DNA of 64,000 bases, taken from contig NZ_JAHCVK010000006.1 of assembly GCF_018476905.1 (NCBI RefSeq), positions 1 to 64,000 of the forward strand. Reading direction: 5' to 3'. Source of the DNA: Geomobilimonas luticola (lineage in GTDB: Bacteria > Desulfobacterota > Desulfuromonadia > Geobacterales > Geobacteraceae). The notes below the pieces were generated by a model. The model saw only the letters and a program-made list of their open reading frames with translations, had not been told where the DNA came from and searched no databases. Below are positions 42,482 through 51,765 of the stretch, piece by piece. The translations under genes and the position numbers were made by a program. Position 1 is the stretch's first letter. Every line of letters begins with the position of its first letter.

Positions 42482-42780
42482 TTCCAAAAACTTCGAGATG
42501 GATTATTACGCATGGGGCACCGTAAAATCAAGACAGGAGTGCTTAGAACTTATCCACGCATGAATGAAAATTATCTGTTCGCTGATGCAGACAGGTCTCC
42601 CGTCGAAACGCCCCCCCGCCGTAGAAAATTCTACACCCGTAGGCGAATATTCTTCTTAATTAAATCACCTGTCCTCAACACCCACCGATAAATTTGTATT
42701 TGATATTAGCCGGTTACACTTATAAAAACAATTGGCACGACACTTGATAAGAGAACTGTGTCAACGCAAGGAGGTTTATC
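42482..42780 (+). other. Leader between the riboswitch terminator and the HMA gene
   Basis: About 300 bases without a convincing gene. Short frames (for example 42498-42563, 21 codons, and 42560-42691) lack ribosome sites. A candidate sigma-54 promoter lies near its end. Confidence 0.5.
42732..42748 (+). promoter_or_regulatory. Candidate sigma-54 promoter before the metal gene cluster
   Basis: TTGGCACGACACTTGAT matches the -24 element (TGGCAC) and spacing. The -12 element has GA where GC is expected, so this is moderate evidence. It is 33 bases before the HMA start codon. Confidence 0.45.
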
Positions 42781-43209
42781 ATGCGCGCAAAAAACATAGG
42801 TACCACGTTCCTCATAATCACGGTCGTCACCTTGCTGGTGGTCCTCGCTTTTCACGTAAGAATCGGCGCGACGGCAGACTCCGTCGTAGTCCTGAGGACG
42901 ACCGGCATGACCTGCGGCAGCTGCTCAAGCAAGATAACCAAAACGCTCCAACGTGAGAAAGGTGTTGCCGTGACTGAAGTGGATATTGACGGTGGCTGGG
43001 TCATCGTCGGTTATGACACGAAAACGGCCCATCCTGAAAAACTCGCCCAAAAGGTAAGTGAAGCCGGGTTTGGCAGCAATGTGTACGCTGTGCTGACGCC
43101 GGAAGAGTTCAGGCAGATTGCGGGCAGGGAGATCGGCACAAGCGCCTCCTCGGCAGGATGCGGAGGGTGCGGAACGAAGGGTGGATGCGGTACTCAACAA
43201 CAGAACTAA
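42781..43209 (+). CDS. Membrane-anchored HMA metal-binding protein
   Basis: 142 residues: an N-terminal membrane helix or signal (FLIITVVTLLVVLAFHV), then a heavy-metal-associated domain with GMTCGSCSSKI, the CxxC copper-type site, and a Cys/Gly-rich tail (CGGCGTKGGCG) that could hold more metal. It would act as a periplasmic metallochaperone. AAGGAGG lies 6 bases before the ATG. It heads a run HMA-DUF2318-ABC permease-ABC ATPase and is the first full gene after the riboswitch. Confidence 0.9.
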   Translation: MRAKNIGTTFLIITVVTLLVVLAFHVRIGATADSVVVLRTTGMTCGSCSSKITKTLQREKGVAVTEVDIDGGWVIVGYDTKTAHPEKLAQKVSEAGFGSNVYAVLTPEEFRQIAGREIGTSASSAGCGGCGTKGGCGTQQQN

Positions 43210-43221
43210 AAGGAGATAGAA

Positions 43222-43686
43222 ATGTCGGTAATTCGGACAAAACATGCGGTTTGGACAGCGGTCGTTATCGTGGCGTTGCTGATCGGAGCCATAAGGGTAT
43301 CGGCCTTCTCTCTGGGGAAGTATGAAAAGGTGAAGGTGAGTGGCGGTGTCGCAACGATACCCGTTGCCAAGCTGGCCGACGGCAAGGCCCACTTCTATAA
43401 ATTCGAGGATGGGGGCAAGGAGATCACCTTCTTCGCGATAAAAACGGCCGACGGCAGCTACAAGACCGCCTTCGACGCCTGCGATGCCTGCTTCAAGTCC
43501 AAGAAGGGGTACGAACAGCAGGGGGACAAGATGAACTGCAAGAACTGCAACCAGAAGTTCGCCATCAATCGCCTCGGTCCCAACGCCACCGGCGGCTGCA
43601 ATCCCGGTTACCTTCCCCATCAACTGAACGGCAGCACCATCTCCATTTCAGTAAATGACCTCAAGGGGGGAGCGAGATACTTCTGA
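43222..43686 (+). CDS. DUF2318 membrane-anchored cysteine-rich protein
   Basis: 154 residues with an N-terminal helix (WTAVVIVALLIGAIRVSAF) and a DUF2318 domain: FDACDACFKSKKGYEQQGDK, then MNCKNCNQKFAINRLG and GGCNPGYLP. The paired CxxC motifs are thought to bind an Fe-S cluster or metal. In Campylobacter a DUF2318 gene sits beside FtsX-type permeases in the P19/FetM-like locus; the same neighbours are here. Its stop overlaps the permease start (TGATG). Confidence 0.88.
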   Translation: MSVIRTKHAVWTAVVIVALLIGAIRVSAFSLGKYEKVKVSGGVATIPVAKLADGKAHFYKFEDGGKEITFFAIKTADGSYKTAFDACDACFKSKKGYEQQGDKMNCKNCNQKFAINRLGPNATGGCNPGYLPHQLNGSTISISVNDLKGGARYF

Positions 43687-44846
43687 TGAAACTGCACACC
43701 ATTTCCATCAACAACCTGAAACGGCGCAAGGCCAAGATGGCATTCCTGACCATCGGCCTGATGGTGGGAATCGCCACCATCGTCACCCTGGTGACCCTCA
43801 CCCGCTCCATGTCCAGCGACATCGAGCGGAAGATGGACGAGTTCGGCGCCAATATCCTCATCACTCCCCAGAGCAACGGTCTCTCCATGAACTATGGAGG
43901 CATCAGCCTGGGGGGTGTGACCTTCGATCAGCGCGAGATTATCGAAAGCGATCTGGCAAAGATCAAGACCATCGCCAACCACAAGAACATCTCGGCGGTC
44001 AGTCCCAAGGTGCTGGGGGGGGTTACCGTCAACAACCACGACGTGCTGCTGGTGGGAGTTCACTTCGAGAGCGAACTGAAGATGAAGCAGTGGTGGAAGG
44101 TCTTCGGGACCGAGCCGAAGAGTGAGCACGACCTGCTCCTCGGCTCCGACGCTGCCAAGGTGCTGAACGTTTCTCCCGGCGACAGCCTGACCATCAAGGG
44201 AGAGAGCTTCACCGTAGCCGGCGTTCTGGACCAGACCGGCTCCCAGGACGACTCCCTGGTGTTCGCCTCTCTGCCCAAGACCCAGAAGCTGCTCGGCAAG
44301 GAAGGCAAAATCACCCTGGCCGAGGTTGCGGCACTCTGTTCCGGTTGCCCCATCGGCGACATGGTGACCCAGATTGCCGAGAAAATACCGGATGCCAAGG
44401 TATCGGCCATTCAACAGGTAGTGGAAGGACGTCTCAAGGCCCTGGACCAGTTCAAGCGATTCTCTTACGCCATGGCCGGCGTGGTGGTATTCATCGGTTC
44501 CTTGATCGTTTTCGTCACCATGATGGGAAGTGTCAACGAGCGGACCACCGAGATCGGCGTCTTCCGGGCCATCGGTTTCCGCAAGTCCCATATCATGCGG
44601 ATCATCCTGTTTGAGGCGGCGCTGGTCAGTCTCCTGGCCGGCTTTCTTGGGTATGCCGCCGGGATGGGTGGTGCGAAACTGGCGCTCCCCTTCATGGCGG
44701 AAAGCAAAAACGCCCACCTGGTCTGGGACACAACCATTGCCTTTGGCTCTATCGGACTGGCATTGACGCTCGGTCTCCTGGCAAGCCTCTACCCGGCGCT
44801 GCACGCATCTAAGATGGATCCAACCGAAGCGTTGCGGGCACTTTGA
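43686..44846 (+). CDS. FtsX/MacB-type ABC transporter permease
   Basis: 386 residues with four helices: one near the N-terminus (MAFLTIGLMVGIATIVTLVTL), a large periplasmic domain, then three near the C-terminus (YAMAGVVVFIGSLIVFVTMMG; IILFEAALVSLLAGFLGYAAG; IAFGSIGLALTLGLLASLYP). GVFRAIGFRKSHIMRIILFE is the family's coupling-helix line. It is a mechanotransmission-type permease paired with the ATPase 12 bases on. A role in metal-protein handling is inferred from its neighbours. Confidence 0.92.
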   Translation: MKLHTISINNLKRRKAKMAFLTIGLMVGIATIVTLVTLTRSMSSDIERKMDEFGANILITPQSNGLSMNYGGISLGGVTFDQREIIESDLAKIKTIANHKNISAVSPKVLGGVTVNNHDVLLVGVHFESELKMKQWWKVFGTEPKSEHDLLLGSDAAKVLNVSPGDSLTIKGESFTVAGVLDQTGSQDDSLVFASLPKTQKLLGKEGKITLAEVAALCSGCPIGDMVTQIAEKIPDAKVSAIQQVVEGRLKALDQFKRFSYAMAGVVVFIGSLIVFVTMMGSVNERTTEIGVFRAIGFRKSHIMRIILFEAALVSLLAGFLGYAAGMGGAKLALPFMAESKNAHLVWDTTIAFGSIGLALTLGLLASLYPALHASKMDPTEALRAL

Positions 44847-44858
44847 AACGAGGACATC

Positions 44859-45524
44859 ATGGCACTTATTGAGATAACCAAGGTAAAGAAGCAGTACTCC
44901 AGCGGTGATGATGTCGTCGAGGCACTGCGCGGTGTGGATATTACCATCGAGGCAGGCGAATTCATCACCATCATGGGGCAGTCCGGTTCCGGGAAAAGCA
45001 CCCTTCTCTCCGTACTCGGCGGGATGAACCACCCGACCACGGGCGAAGTGGAGATGGCCGGCGTCAAGCTGTACCAGCTTCCCGGCGAAAAGCTGGCCGA
45101 CTTCCGGGCGAAGAACCTGGGGTTCGTTTTCCAGTCGTTCCATCTCATCACCTACCTGACCGCCCTTGAGAACGTCATGCTCCCCCTTGCCATCGTAAAG
45201 ATGAAGGGTTCGGAAAAAACCGCTGCCGCGCGGCGCGCGCTGGAACGGGTCGGCCTTGGCAACAAGACAGACCGGCTCCCCAACCAGCTCTCCGGCGGTG
45301 AACAGGAGCGGGTGGCCATCGCCCGGGCCATCGTCAACAATCCCCATATCCTCCTGGCGGACGAGCCGACCGGGAACCTGGATTCAAAGACCAGCGAAGA
45401 GGTCATGGCGCTGTTCAGGGAGCTGAACGACGCCGGCCAGACCGTTGTCATGGTAACACACAATCCGGAAAACGGGGCCTACGCGGACCGTACCATTCAC
45501 CTGAAGGACGGCATGGTCATGTGA
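44859..45524 (+). CDS. LolD/MacB-type ABC transporter ATPase
   Basis: 221 residues with Walker [14 protein letters not shown], signature [14 protein letters not shown], Walker [13 protein letters not shown] and the H-loop in [10 protein letters not shown]. It pairs with the adjacent FtsX-type permease. It is the last gene of the first metal block; the next gene starts 117 bases later with its own candidate promoter. Confidence 0.95.
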   Translation: MALIEITKVKKQYSSGDDVVEALRGVDITIEAGEFITIMGQSGSGKSTLLSVLGGMNHPTTGEVEMAGVKLYQLPGEKLADFRAKNLGFVFQSFHLITYLTALENVMLPLAIVKMKGSEKTAAARRALERVGLGNKTDRLPNQLSGGEQERVAIARAIVNNPHILLADEPTGNLDSKTSEEVMALFRELNDAGQTVVMVTHNPENGAYADRTIHLKDGMVM

Positions 45525-45559
45525 GAACCAACGGAAAACTGGCCGGCGCTTGCTGGACT

Positions 45560-45590
45560 TTGATTAATAACGCTGTATGTTCAATATGAT
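45560..45590 (+). promoter_or_regulatory. Candidate MerR-type promoter of the efflux operon
   Basis: TTGATT and TATGAT are spaced by 19 bases, the long spacing used by MerR/CueR-controlled promoters. No clear dyad is visible in the spacer. Confidence 0.35.
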
Positions 45591-45641
45591 ATATGAGCGA
45601 TACATTCTGTAATTCTGCTCTTAAATGTCCCCGAGGTTACC

Positions 45642-46949
45642 ATGAATATGCGTATCGGTCTATTTGTCATCGCCCCCATCATGGCGTTGAATGTGAGCTT
45701 CACCCACGCCGCAGACGCACCTCCCGAACATCTCGCCAATCTCGTGGCCTCCGCCCTCGCCAACAATCCGGAACTGAAGTCTTCCCAGTCCCGCTGGCAG
45801 ATGTTCGCCAACAAGGCCAAGCAGGCATCGGCCCTGGAAGACCCGATGTTCATGTTCAAGCTCCAGAACATGCTCGCCCGCGAGCCGTTTGTTTTCAACA
45901 AGGATCCCCAGTCCGCCAAGGTGATCGGCATCTCCCAGCAGGTGCCCTTCTGGGGCAAGCGTGCTCTCAGGGAGGAGGTCGCCCGGTACGAGGGGGAGTC
46001 ATATAAATGGGCCGTTGAGGAGCGCAAGCTCGAATTGGCTCGCATGGTCAAGGAGACCTACTACCAGCTCTATGCCGTGGACAAATCATTAGAGATCGTC
46101 GGTAAAAACCTGAAGGTCATCGATGATTTCGTGACGATCGCGGAGACGAAGTACTCGGTTGGCCAGGGGGTGCAGCAGGACATCTACAAGGCCGGCCTTG
46201 AAAAATCCAAGATGCTCGACATGCAGATCACCCTCCGGCAGCAGCGCAAGAGCCTGGAAGCCAACCTGAACTACCTTCTCTACCGGCCGGTAAATACGCC
46301 GGTCGGCACCATTGCCGAGTTCACCCTGCCACAGCTTACACTCTCCGCCGAACAGCTGAACGAGACCGCCTTTGAAAAGCGCCCCCAGGTAAAAAGCCTC
46401 ACCATGCTGGCCGAAAAGGGGAAGGCCTCACACCGTCTGGCAGAGAAAGAGTTCTATCCCGATTTCAATCTCTCCTTCGAGTACATGTTCAAGGAACGTG
46501 TCGCCACCGACATGGTAAACGATCCCGGTTACAACATGTTCAGCGTCGGCCTGACCTTCAACCTCCCGCTTCAGCAGGAACGCCGCCGGGCCATGCTGGC
46601 CGAATCCACGTCCGAAACGAGCATGGCAACTGAAGAATTGAACGTGCTCAAGAACAGCATCAGGTATTCCATCAACGACATTCTTGCTCAGATGGAACGT
46701 CGCCAGAAACTGGTGGAACTGTACACTAGCGGCATCATCCCCCAGGCGGAGCAATCCCTGGAGTCGGCGGTCATCGGCTACCGGGTGAACAAGGTGGACT
46801 TCCTGACCCTCCTCGATGGACGGGTGAATCTGTTCAACTACGAGCGGGAATTGTACGAATCCCGGGCCGAGTACATGATGAAACTGGCACAACTGGAAGC
46901 AGCAGTGGGGATGGAGTTGACAGCCGCTCCGTCCCAAGAGGCCAAATAA
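45642..46949 (+). CDS. TolC-family outer membrane efflux channel (CusC-like)
   Basis: 435 residues with a signal peptide (RIGLFVIAPIMALNVSFTHA). The long helical repeat of the outer membrane factor family is visible, including RWQMFANKAKQASALEDPMF and a second-half repeat LAEKEFYPDFNLSFEYMFKE. The channel receives metal from the adaptor and pump encoded next, the usual C-B-A order of heavy-metal RND systems. It starts with GAGG upstream and is the first of the operon. Confidence 0.92.
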   Translation: MNMRIGLFVIAPIMALNVSFTHAADAPPEHLANLVASALANNPELKSSQSRWQMFANKAKQASALEDPMFMFKLQNMLAREPFVFNKDPQSAKVIGISQQVPFWGKRALREEVARYEGESYKWAVEERKLELARMVKETYYQLYAVDKSLEIVGKNLKVIDDFVTIAETKYSVGQGVQQDIYKAGLEKSKMLDMQITLRQQRKSLEANLNYLLYRPVNTPVGTIAEFTLPQLTLSAEQLNETAFEKRPQVKSLTMLAEKGKASHRLAEKEFYPDFNLSFEYMFKERVATDMVNDPGYNMFSVGLTFNLPLQQERRRAMLAESTSETSMATEELNVLKNSIRYSINDILAQMERRQKLVELYTSGIIPQAEQSLESAVIGYRVNKVDFLTLLDGRVNLFNYERELYESRAEYMMKLAQLEAAVGMELTAAPSQEAK

Positions 46950-46966
46950 GAACAAAGGAACCTGCC

Positions 46967-48376
46967 ATGTCCTTGAACAAAAAGATTGCCGTTCCCCTGA
47001 TTATCCTGATTGTCGTCGCGCTGGCCGGCGGAGGCTGGTACGCCTGGCAGCATAAAGGCCACGACCACGAGGCCGAAAAAGCGGCACAGGGCAAGCAGCT
47101 CTATACCTGCTCCATGCACCCGTTCATCATCAAGGACAAGCCGGGCACCTGCCCGATCTGCGGTATGGAACTGATCAAGAAGATCGACGGCGCGGCCGGT
47201 GGTGCCCAGACCCCCGAGCAGAAACAGCAGGCCGAGATGATTGGCCATGTCTCCCTCTCTCCTACCCAGCGGGTGATGGCGAACGTGGCAACCGTGGAGG
47301 CGAAGCAGCAGTCGCTCAGCAAGGAGATCAATGCCGTCGGCATCGTCCAGTTCGACCAATCACGCCAGGCCAGGGTCACCGCCTGGATCGCCGGCCGCAT
47401 CGACAAGCTGAACGTCGACACCGTCGGCGCTTTCGTGTCCAGGAACAAACCGGTAGCCGAAGTCTACTCCCCCGACCTGCTGGCGACCCAGCAGGAGTAC
47501 CTGCTGGCCATCAGGAGCCGTGACCAGTTGAAGAACTCCCCCATTCCTTCCATTTCCCAGAATGGCGACGGACTCGTGGCATCGGCAAAACAGCGGCTGA
47601 TGCTCTTCGGGGTCAAGGAGAGCCAGATCGCCGAACTGGAAAAGGCGGGCAAGCCGAACATCCGGCTCCCCATCTACACGCCGCTCTCCGGTGTCGTCAT
47701 CGAAAAGATGGTCCAGCAGGGGCAGTACGTCAACACAGGTGACCCTCTGTTCAACATCGCCGACCTCTCCACGGTCTGGGTGGAGGTGGAGGTCTACGAA
47801 AACGAATTCCCCAATATCCGCATCGGGCAGAAGGTGGAGATCCGTTCCCAGTCCTTTCCCGGCAAACCCTTCACGGGCCGGGTCGCGTTCATCTACCCCT
47901 TCCTCGACCCCAAGACCAGGACCGTCAAGGCCCGGGTGGAGATGCCCAACCCCGGCATGCAGCTGAAGCCGGACATGTTCGTCAACGCCATCATCAAGGT
48001 GCCGCTCGGTTCGGCAATCGTCGTCCCGATTACGGCGGTCATGGACACCGGCAAGCGCCAGGTGGTCTGGGTGGAGAGCGAGCCCGGCATGTTCGAACCG
48101 CGTGATGTCCAGGTCGGACAGCAGACCGACGACAAGATCCAGGTGCTGTCGGGGCTCAAGCCGGGCGACAAGGTGGCGGTTTCCGGCGGTTACCTGATCG
48201 ACTCCGAATCACAGCTCAAAGGTGGCGGCGGCCAGGACCATAGCCAGCACAGCGGTGTCAAGCCGGAGGCCACAGGTGAGCCTGCACCGGCCGGCCACAA
48301 GGGTCATGCGGCACCAGATGCGGCGAAACCGGCTCCGGCCAAGAAGCCGCTGAACATGGATGATATGAAGATGTGA
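46967..48376 (+). CDS. RND periplasmic adaptor with heavy-metal-binding domain (CusB-like)
   Basis: 469 residues. The N-terminal anchor (VPLIILIVVALAGGGWYAW) is followed by a His-rich stretch and a heavy-metal-binding motif TCSMHPFIIKDKPGTCPICGMEL typical of Cus/Czc adaptors, then the hairpin, lipoyl and barrel domains (VNTGDPLFNIADLSTVWVEV). The C-terminus is His/Met-rich (GQDHSQHSG; NMDDMKM), probably extra copper or silver ligands. AAGGAACC precedes the ATG. Confidence 0.94.
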   Translation: MSLNKKIAVPLIILIVVALAGGGWYAWQHKGHDHEAEKAAQGKQLYTCSMHPFIIKDKPGTCPICGMELIKKIDGAAGGAQTPEQKQQAEMIGHVSLSPTQRVMANVATVEAKQQSLSKEINAVGIVQFDQSRQARVTAWIAGRIDKLNVDTVGAFVSRNKPVAEVYSPDLLATQQEYLLAIRSRDQLKNSPIPSISQNGDGLVASAKQRLMLFGVKESQIAELEKAGKPNIRLPIYTPLSGVVIEKMVQQGQYVNTGDPLFNIADLSTVWVEVEVYENEFPNIRIGQKVEIRSQSFPGKPFTGRVAFIYPFLDPKTRTVKARVEMPNPGMQLKPDMFVNAIIKVPLGSAIVVPITAVMDTGKRQVVWVESEPGMFEPRDVQVGQQTDDKIQVLSGLKPGDKVAVSGGYLIDSESQLKGGGGQDHSQHSGVKPEATGEPAPAGHKGHAAPDAAKPAPAKKPLNMDDMKM

Positions 48377-48391
48377 AATAAGCAGGGACTA

Positions 48392-48460
48392 GGGACTGGG
48401 GATTGGTTTAGATTCTAACTCTTGATTCATGCCTTTAACTAGTCCCGAGTCCCCAGTCCC
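48392..48460. repeat. Inverted repeat of GGGACT-type words between adaptor and pump
   Basis: GGGACTGGGGA (48392-48402) pairs with TCCCCAGTCCC (48450-48460), and further GGGACT/AGTCCC words flank both arms. It occupies the only gap in the efflux operon. Confidence 0.7.
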
Positions 48461-48478
48461 CAATCCCGAGGTTCTTGA

Positions 48479-51400
48479 ATGATTGAAAAAATCATCGAAT
48501 ACTCCGCCCGCAACCGGGTCATCGTCCTCATGCTCTTCGGGCTCATCATCGCCTGGGGCGTCTGGTCGGTCTACAAGACCCCGGTGGATGCCATACCCGA
48601 CCTGTCGGACAACCAGGTGATCGTCTTTACGGACTATCCGGGCCGTTCTCCCCAGGTGGTGGAGGACCAGGTCACCTATCCCCTGGCGGTGAACCTCCAG
48701 GGGCTCCCCCAGGTCAAGGCGGTGCGCGCCTCCAGCGCTTTCGGCTTCTCCATGATCTACGTCATCTTCGATGACAAAGCGGATATCTACTGGGCCAGGA
48801 CCCGGGTGCTGGAGCGGCTGAACTACGCCGCCTCCCTCCTCCCCCCCGGTGTCGTCCCCACCCTCGGCCCGGACGGCACCGGCGTGGGGCATGTTTTCTG
48901 GTACACCATCGAGGGGAAAGGCTACGACCTGGAGCAGCTCAGGACCCTGCAGGACTGGTTCGTCCGCTACCAGTTGAACACCGTCCCGGGGGTTGCCGAG
49001 GTGGCATCCATCGGCGGTCTGGTGCGCGAGTACCAGATCGACCTCGACCCGAACAAACTCTTTGCCTACAACATCAAGGTCGGCAAGATCATGGAAGCGG
49101 TCAAGGCGTCCAACAAGGACGTGGGGGGGAAGCTGATCGAGCAGGCCGACGCCGAATACCTGATCCGCGGCCGCGGCTACGTCACCTCCAAGGCCGACCT
49201 GGAAAACATCGTCGTTGGCGCCGACATGCGCGGCACCCCCATCTATGTCAAGAACCTGGGGACCGTCCAGATGGGGGGGGCGATCCGGCGCGGCATGCTC
49301 GACATGAACGGCGAGGGTGAGGCGGTTGGCGGCATCGTGGTCATGCGCTACGGCGAAAATGCCAAGGATGTCATCGACCGGGTCAAGGTGAAGATCAAGG
49401 AACTTGAGAAAGGATTGCCCCCCGGGGTCAAGATCATGGTCTCCTATGACCGTTCCGACCTGATTTCCCGTGCCATCGACACACTGAAGCACGCGCTGCT
49501 GGAAGAATCGGTAGTGGTCTCACTGGTCATCCTGATCTTCCTGCTCCACTTCCAGAGCTCCCTCGTCATAGTTCTGACCCTCCCCATCGCGGTGCTCATC
49601 TCCTTCATCACCATGAAACTCATGGGGGTCACCTCCAACATCATGTCCCTGGGGGGGATCGCCATCGCCATCGGCGTCCTGGTGGATGCCGGGGTCATCA
49701 TGGTGGAGAACTGCTACCGCCACCTCTCCGAGATGCCGCCCGAAGAGCGGGCCGAAAAGCGGCTGGAGGTGATCATCGCCAGCGCCAAGCAGGTGGGTCG
49801 CGCCATCTTCTTCTCCCTGGCCATCATCGTGCTCTCCTTCGTGCCGGTCTTCCTTCTGGAAGGGCAGGAAGGGAAGATGTTCCATCCGCTCGCCTTCACC
49901 AAGACCTTCTCCATGATGGGGTCGGCTGTCATCGCCATCACCCTGGTGCCGGTCCTGATGTACTACTTCATGCGCGGCAAGATGCCGCCGGAGAGCGCCA
50001 ACCCGGTTTCCACCTTCTTCATACGGCTCTATTCGCCGGTCATCCGCTGGGTGCTGGTCTGGAAGAAGACCACCATCGCCCTCAACCTTGTGGCGCTGCT
50101 GATTGCCGTACCGATGTTCATGAAGCTGGGGAGCGAGTTCATGCCCCCCCTGGATGAGGGGTCGCTCCTCTACATGCCGGTCACGCTCCCCAACGTTTCC
50201 ATCACCGAGGCGAAGCGGCTGATCCAGGTGCAGGACAAAATCATCAAAAGCGTCCCCGAGGTGGAGCACGTGCTCGGCAAGGTGGGTCGGGCAGAGACCT
50301 CCACCGACCCGGCACCGGTCTCCATGTTCGAGAGCATCATCATCCTCAAGCCCAAGGATCAGTGGCGACCGGGGATCAAGAAGGCGGACATCGTCGCCGA
50401 ACTTGACGCTAAGCTGCAGATACCAGGGGTGCGCAACGGCTGGACCCAGCCGATCATCAACCGGATCAACATGCTCTCCACCGGGGTGCGCACCGACCTG
50501 GGGGTCAAGATATTCGGCTCCGACCTGAACGTGCTCAAGGACCTGGCAGTGCAGGCGGAAGCGATCCTCAAGCCGATCAACGGCGCGGCCGACGTGGTGG
50601 CGGAGCGGGTCACGGGGGGCAACTACATCGACATCGACATCGACCGGGAAGCGGCCGCCCGCTACGGCGTCAATGTGGGTGATATTCAGGATGTGATCGA
50701 GACCGCCCTGGGGGGCGAGATGCTCTCCACCACCGTCGAGGGGCGCAATCGTTTCCCGATCCGGATCCGCTACCTGCGGGACTACCGTGACAGCATCCCG
50801 GCCATTCGCCGCATCCTGGTGTCGGGGATGGACGGTGCCCAGGTGCCCCTTTCCCTGGTGACGAAGCTGAAAATATCCACCGGGGCGCCGGAAATCAACA
50901 GCGAAGGGGGGCTTTTGCGCTCCATCGTTTTCCTCAATGTGCGCGGCAGGGACATGGGGGGCTTCGTAACTGAGGCCAAGGACGTTCTGGAAAAGCAGTT
51001 GAAACTCCCCCCGGGCTACTATGTGGCCTGGTCGGGGCAGTGGGAAAACCAGATCCGGGCCAAGGCCCGCCTCCAGATGCTCGTGCCAGCGGGCATGCTC
51101 ATCATCTTCATTCTCCTCTACTTCACCTTCCACTCGGCCCTGGAGGCGAGCATGGTCATGCTTTCGGTCCCCTTCGCGCTGGTGGGAGGGGTCTACCTGG
51201 TGTCGGCCCTGGGGTATAACATGTCGGTGGCGGTCTGGGTCGGCTTCATCGCCCTGTACGGCATTGCGGTGGAGACCGGGGTGGTGATGGTCATCTACCT
51301 GCACGAGGCCCTGGACAAGAAGCTCATTAAGGGGCCCTGCACCGAGCAGGATATCTACGACGCCACCTTCGAGGGGGCGGTGCTGCGGCTGCGTCCCAAG

Positions 51401-51616
51401 CTGATGACCGTCGCGGTGGCCCTCATCGGCCTGATCCCGATCATGTGGTCAAGCGGCACCGGCGCCGACGTGATGAAGCCGATCGCCGCCCCCATGATCG
51501 GCGGGATGATCTCCTCGGCGGTGCATGTGCTTATCATGACGCCGGTGATCTTTGTGCTGATGAAGAAGCGTGAACTCAGGAAAGGAACGCTGAAGTATTC
51601 GGGGATGAAGCATTGA
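48479..51616 (+). CDS. Heavy-metal RND efflux pump (CusA/CzcA family)
   Basis: 1045 residues, the full-length proton-driven inner-membrane pump. Visible marks are the opening SARNRVIVLMLFGLIIAWGV, TM4 line IGVLVDAGVIMVEN with the conserved charged residues of heavy-metal RND pumps, the Met-containing periplasmic pore domains, and the mirror TM10 region FIALYGIAVETGVVMVIYLHE. The sequence favours Cus-type (monovalent Cu/Ag) handling given the Met-rich adaptor and downstream protein, but Co/Zn/Cd (Czc) cannot be excluded. Confidence 0.94.
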   Translation: MIEKIIEYSARNRVIVLMLFGLIIAWGVWSVYKTPVDAIPDLSDNQVIVFTDYPGRSPQVVEDQVTYPLAVNLQGLPQVKAVRASSAFGFSMIYVIFDDKADIYWARTRVLERLNYAASLLPPGVVPTLGPDGTGVGHVFWYTIEGKGYDLEQLRTLQDWFVRYQLNTVPGVAEVASIGGLVREYQIDLDPNKLFAYNIKVGKIMEAVKASNKDVGGKLIEQADAEYLIRGRGYVTSKADLENIVVGADMRGTPIYVKNLGTVQMGGAIRRGMLDMNGEGEAVGGIVVMRYGENAKDVIDRVKVKIKELEKGLPPGVKIMVSYDRSDLISRAIDTLKHALLEESVVVSLVILIFLLHFQSSLVIVLTLPIAVLISFITMKLMGVTSNIMSLGGIAIAIGVLVDAGVIMVENCYRHLSEMPPEERAEKRLEVIIASAKQVGRAIFFSLAIIVLSFVPVFLLEGQEGKMFHPLAFTKTFSMMGSAVIAITLVPVLMYYFMRGKMPPESANPVSTFFIRLYSPVIRWVLVWKKTTIALNLVALLIAVPMFMKLGSEFMPPLDEGSLLYMPVTLPNVSITEAKRLIQVQDKIIKSVPEVEHVLGKVGRAETSTDPAPVSMFESIIILKPKDQWRPGIKKADIVAELDAKLQIPGVRNGWTQPIINRINMLSTGVRTDLGVKIFGSDLNVLKDLAVQAEAILKPINGAADVVAERVTGGNYIDIDIDREAAARYGVNVGDIQDVIETALGGEMLSTTVEGRNRFPIRIRYLRDYRDSIPAIRRILVSGMDGAQVPLSLVTKLKISTGAPEINSEGGLLRSIVFLNVRGRDMGGFVTEAKDVLEKQLKLPPGYYVAWSGQWENQIRAKARLQMLVPAGMLIIFILLYFTFHSALEASMVMLSVPFALVGGVYLVSALGYNMSVAVWVGFIALYGIAVETGVVMVIYLHEALDKKLIKGPCTEQDIYDATFEGAVLRLRPKLMTVAVALIGLIPIMWSSGTGADVMKPIAAPMIGGMISSAVHVLIMTPVIFVLMKKRELRKGTLKYSGMKH

Positions 51617-51765
51617 GAAGAATATTCTTATCCATGGTGTGGATTATTCAACATTGTGCCTCGTTTGACTTGAAATAACCACTGTATTTACAGCATGTTT
51701 TATGGTGGCATGCAGTATGCTAAAATCAGAACAGACAGCATTACCCACGAAAAGGAGAAAACCAC

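Noticed and set aside
42498-42563. Possible 21-codon leader peptide after the riboswitch terminator
   Set aside because: No ribosome site and no runs of a regulatory amino acid.
42383-42691. Plus-strand frame of 102 codons starting inside the riboswitch
   Set aside because: It begins in the aptamer and crosses the terminator hairpin; the composition is not protein-like and no ribosome site precedes it.
49520-51304. 594-codon minus-strand frame opposite the RND pump
   Set aside because: His/Asp/Gly-rich low-complexity reading typical of antisense to a conserved membrane gene.
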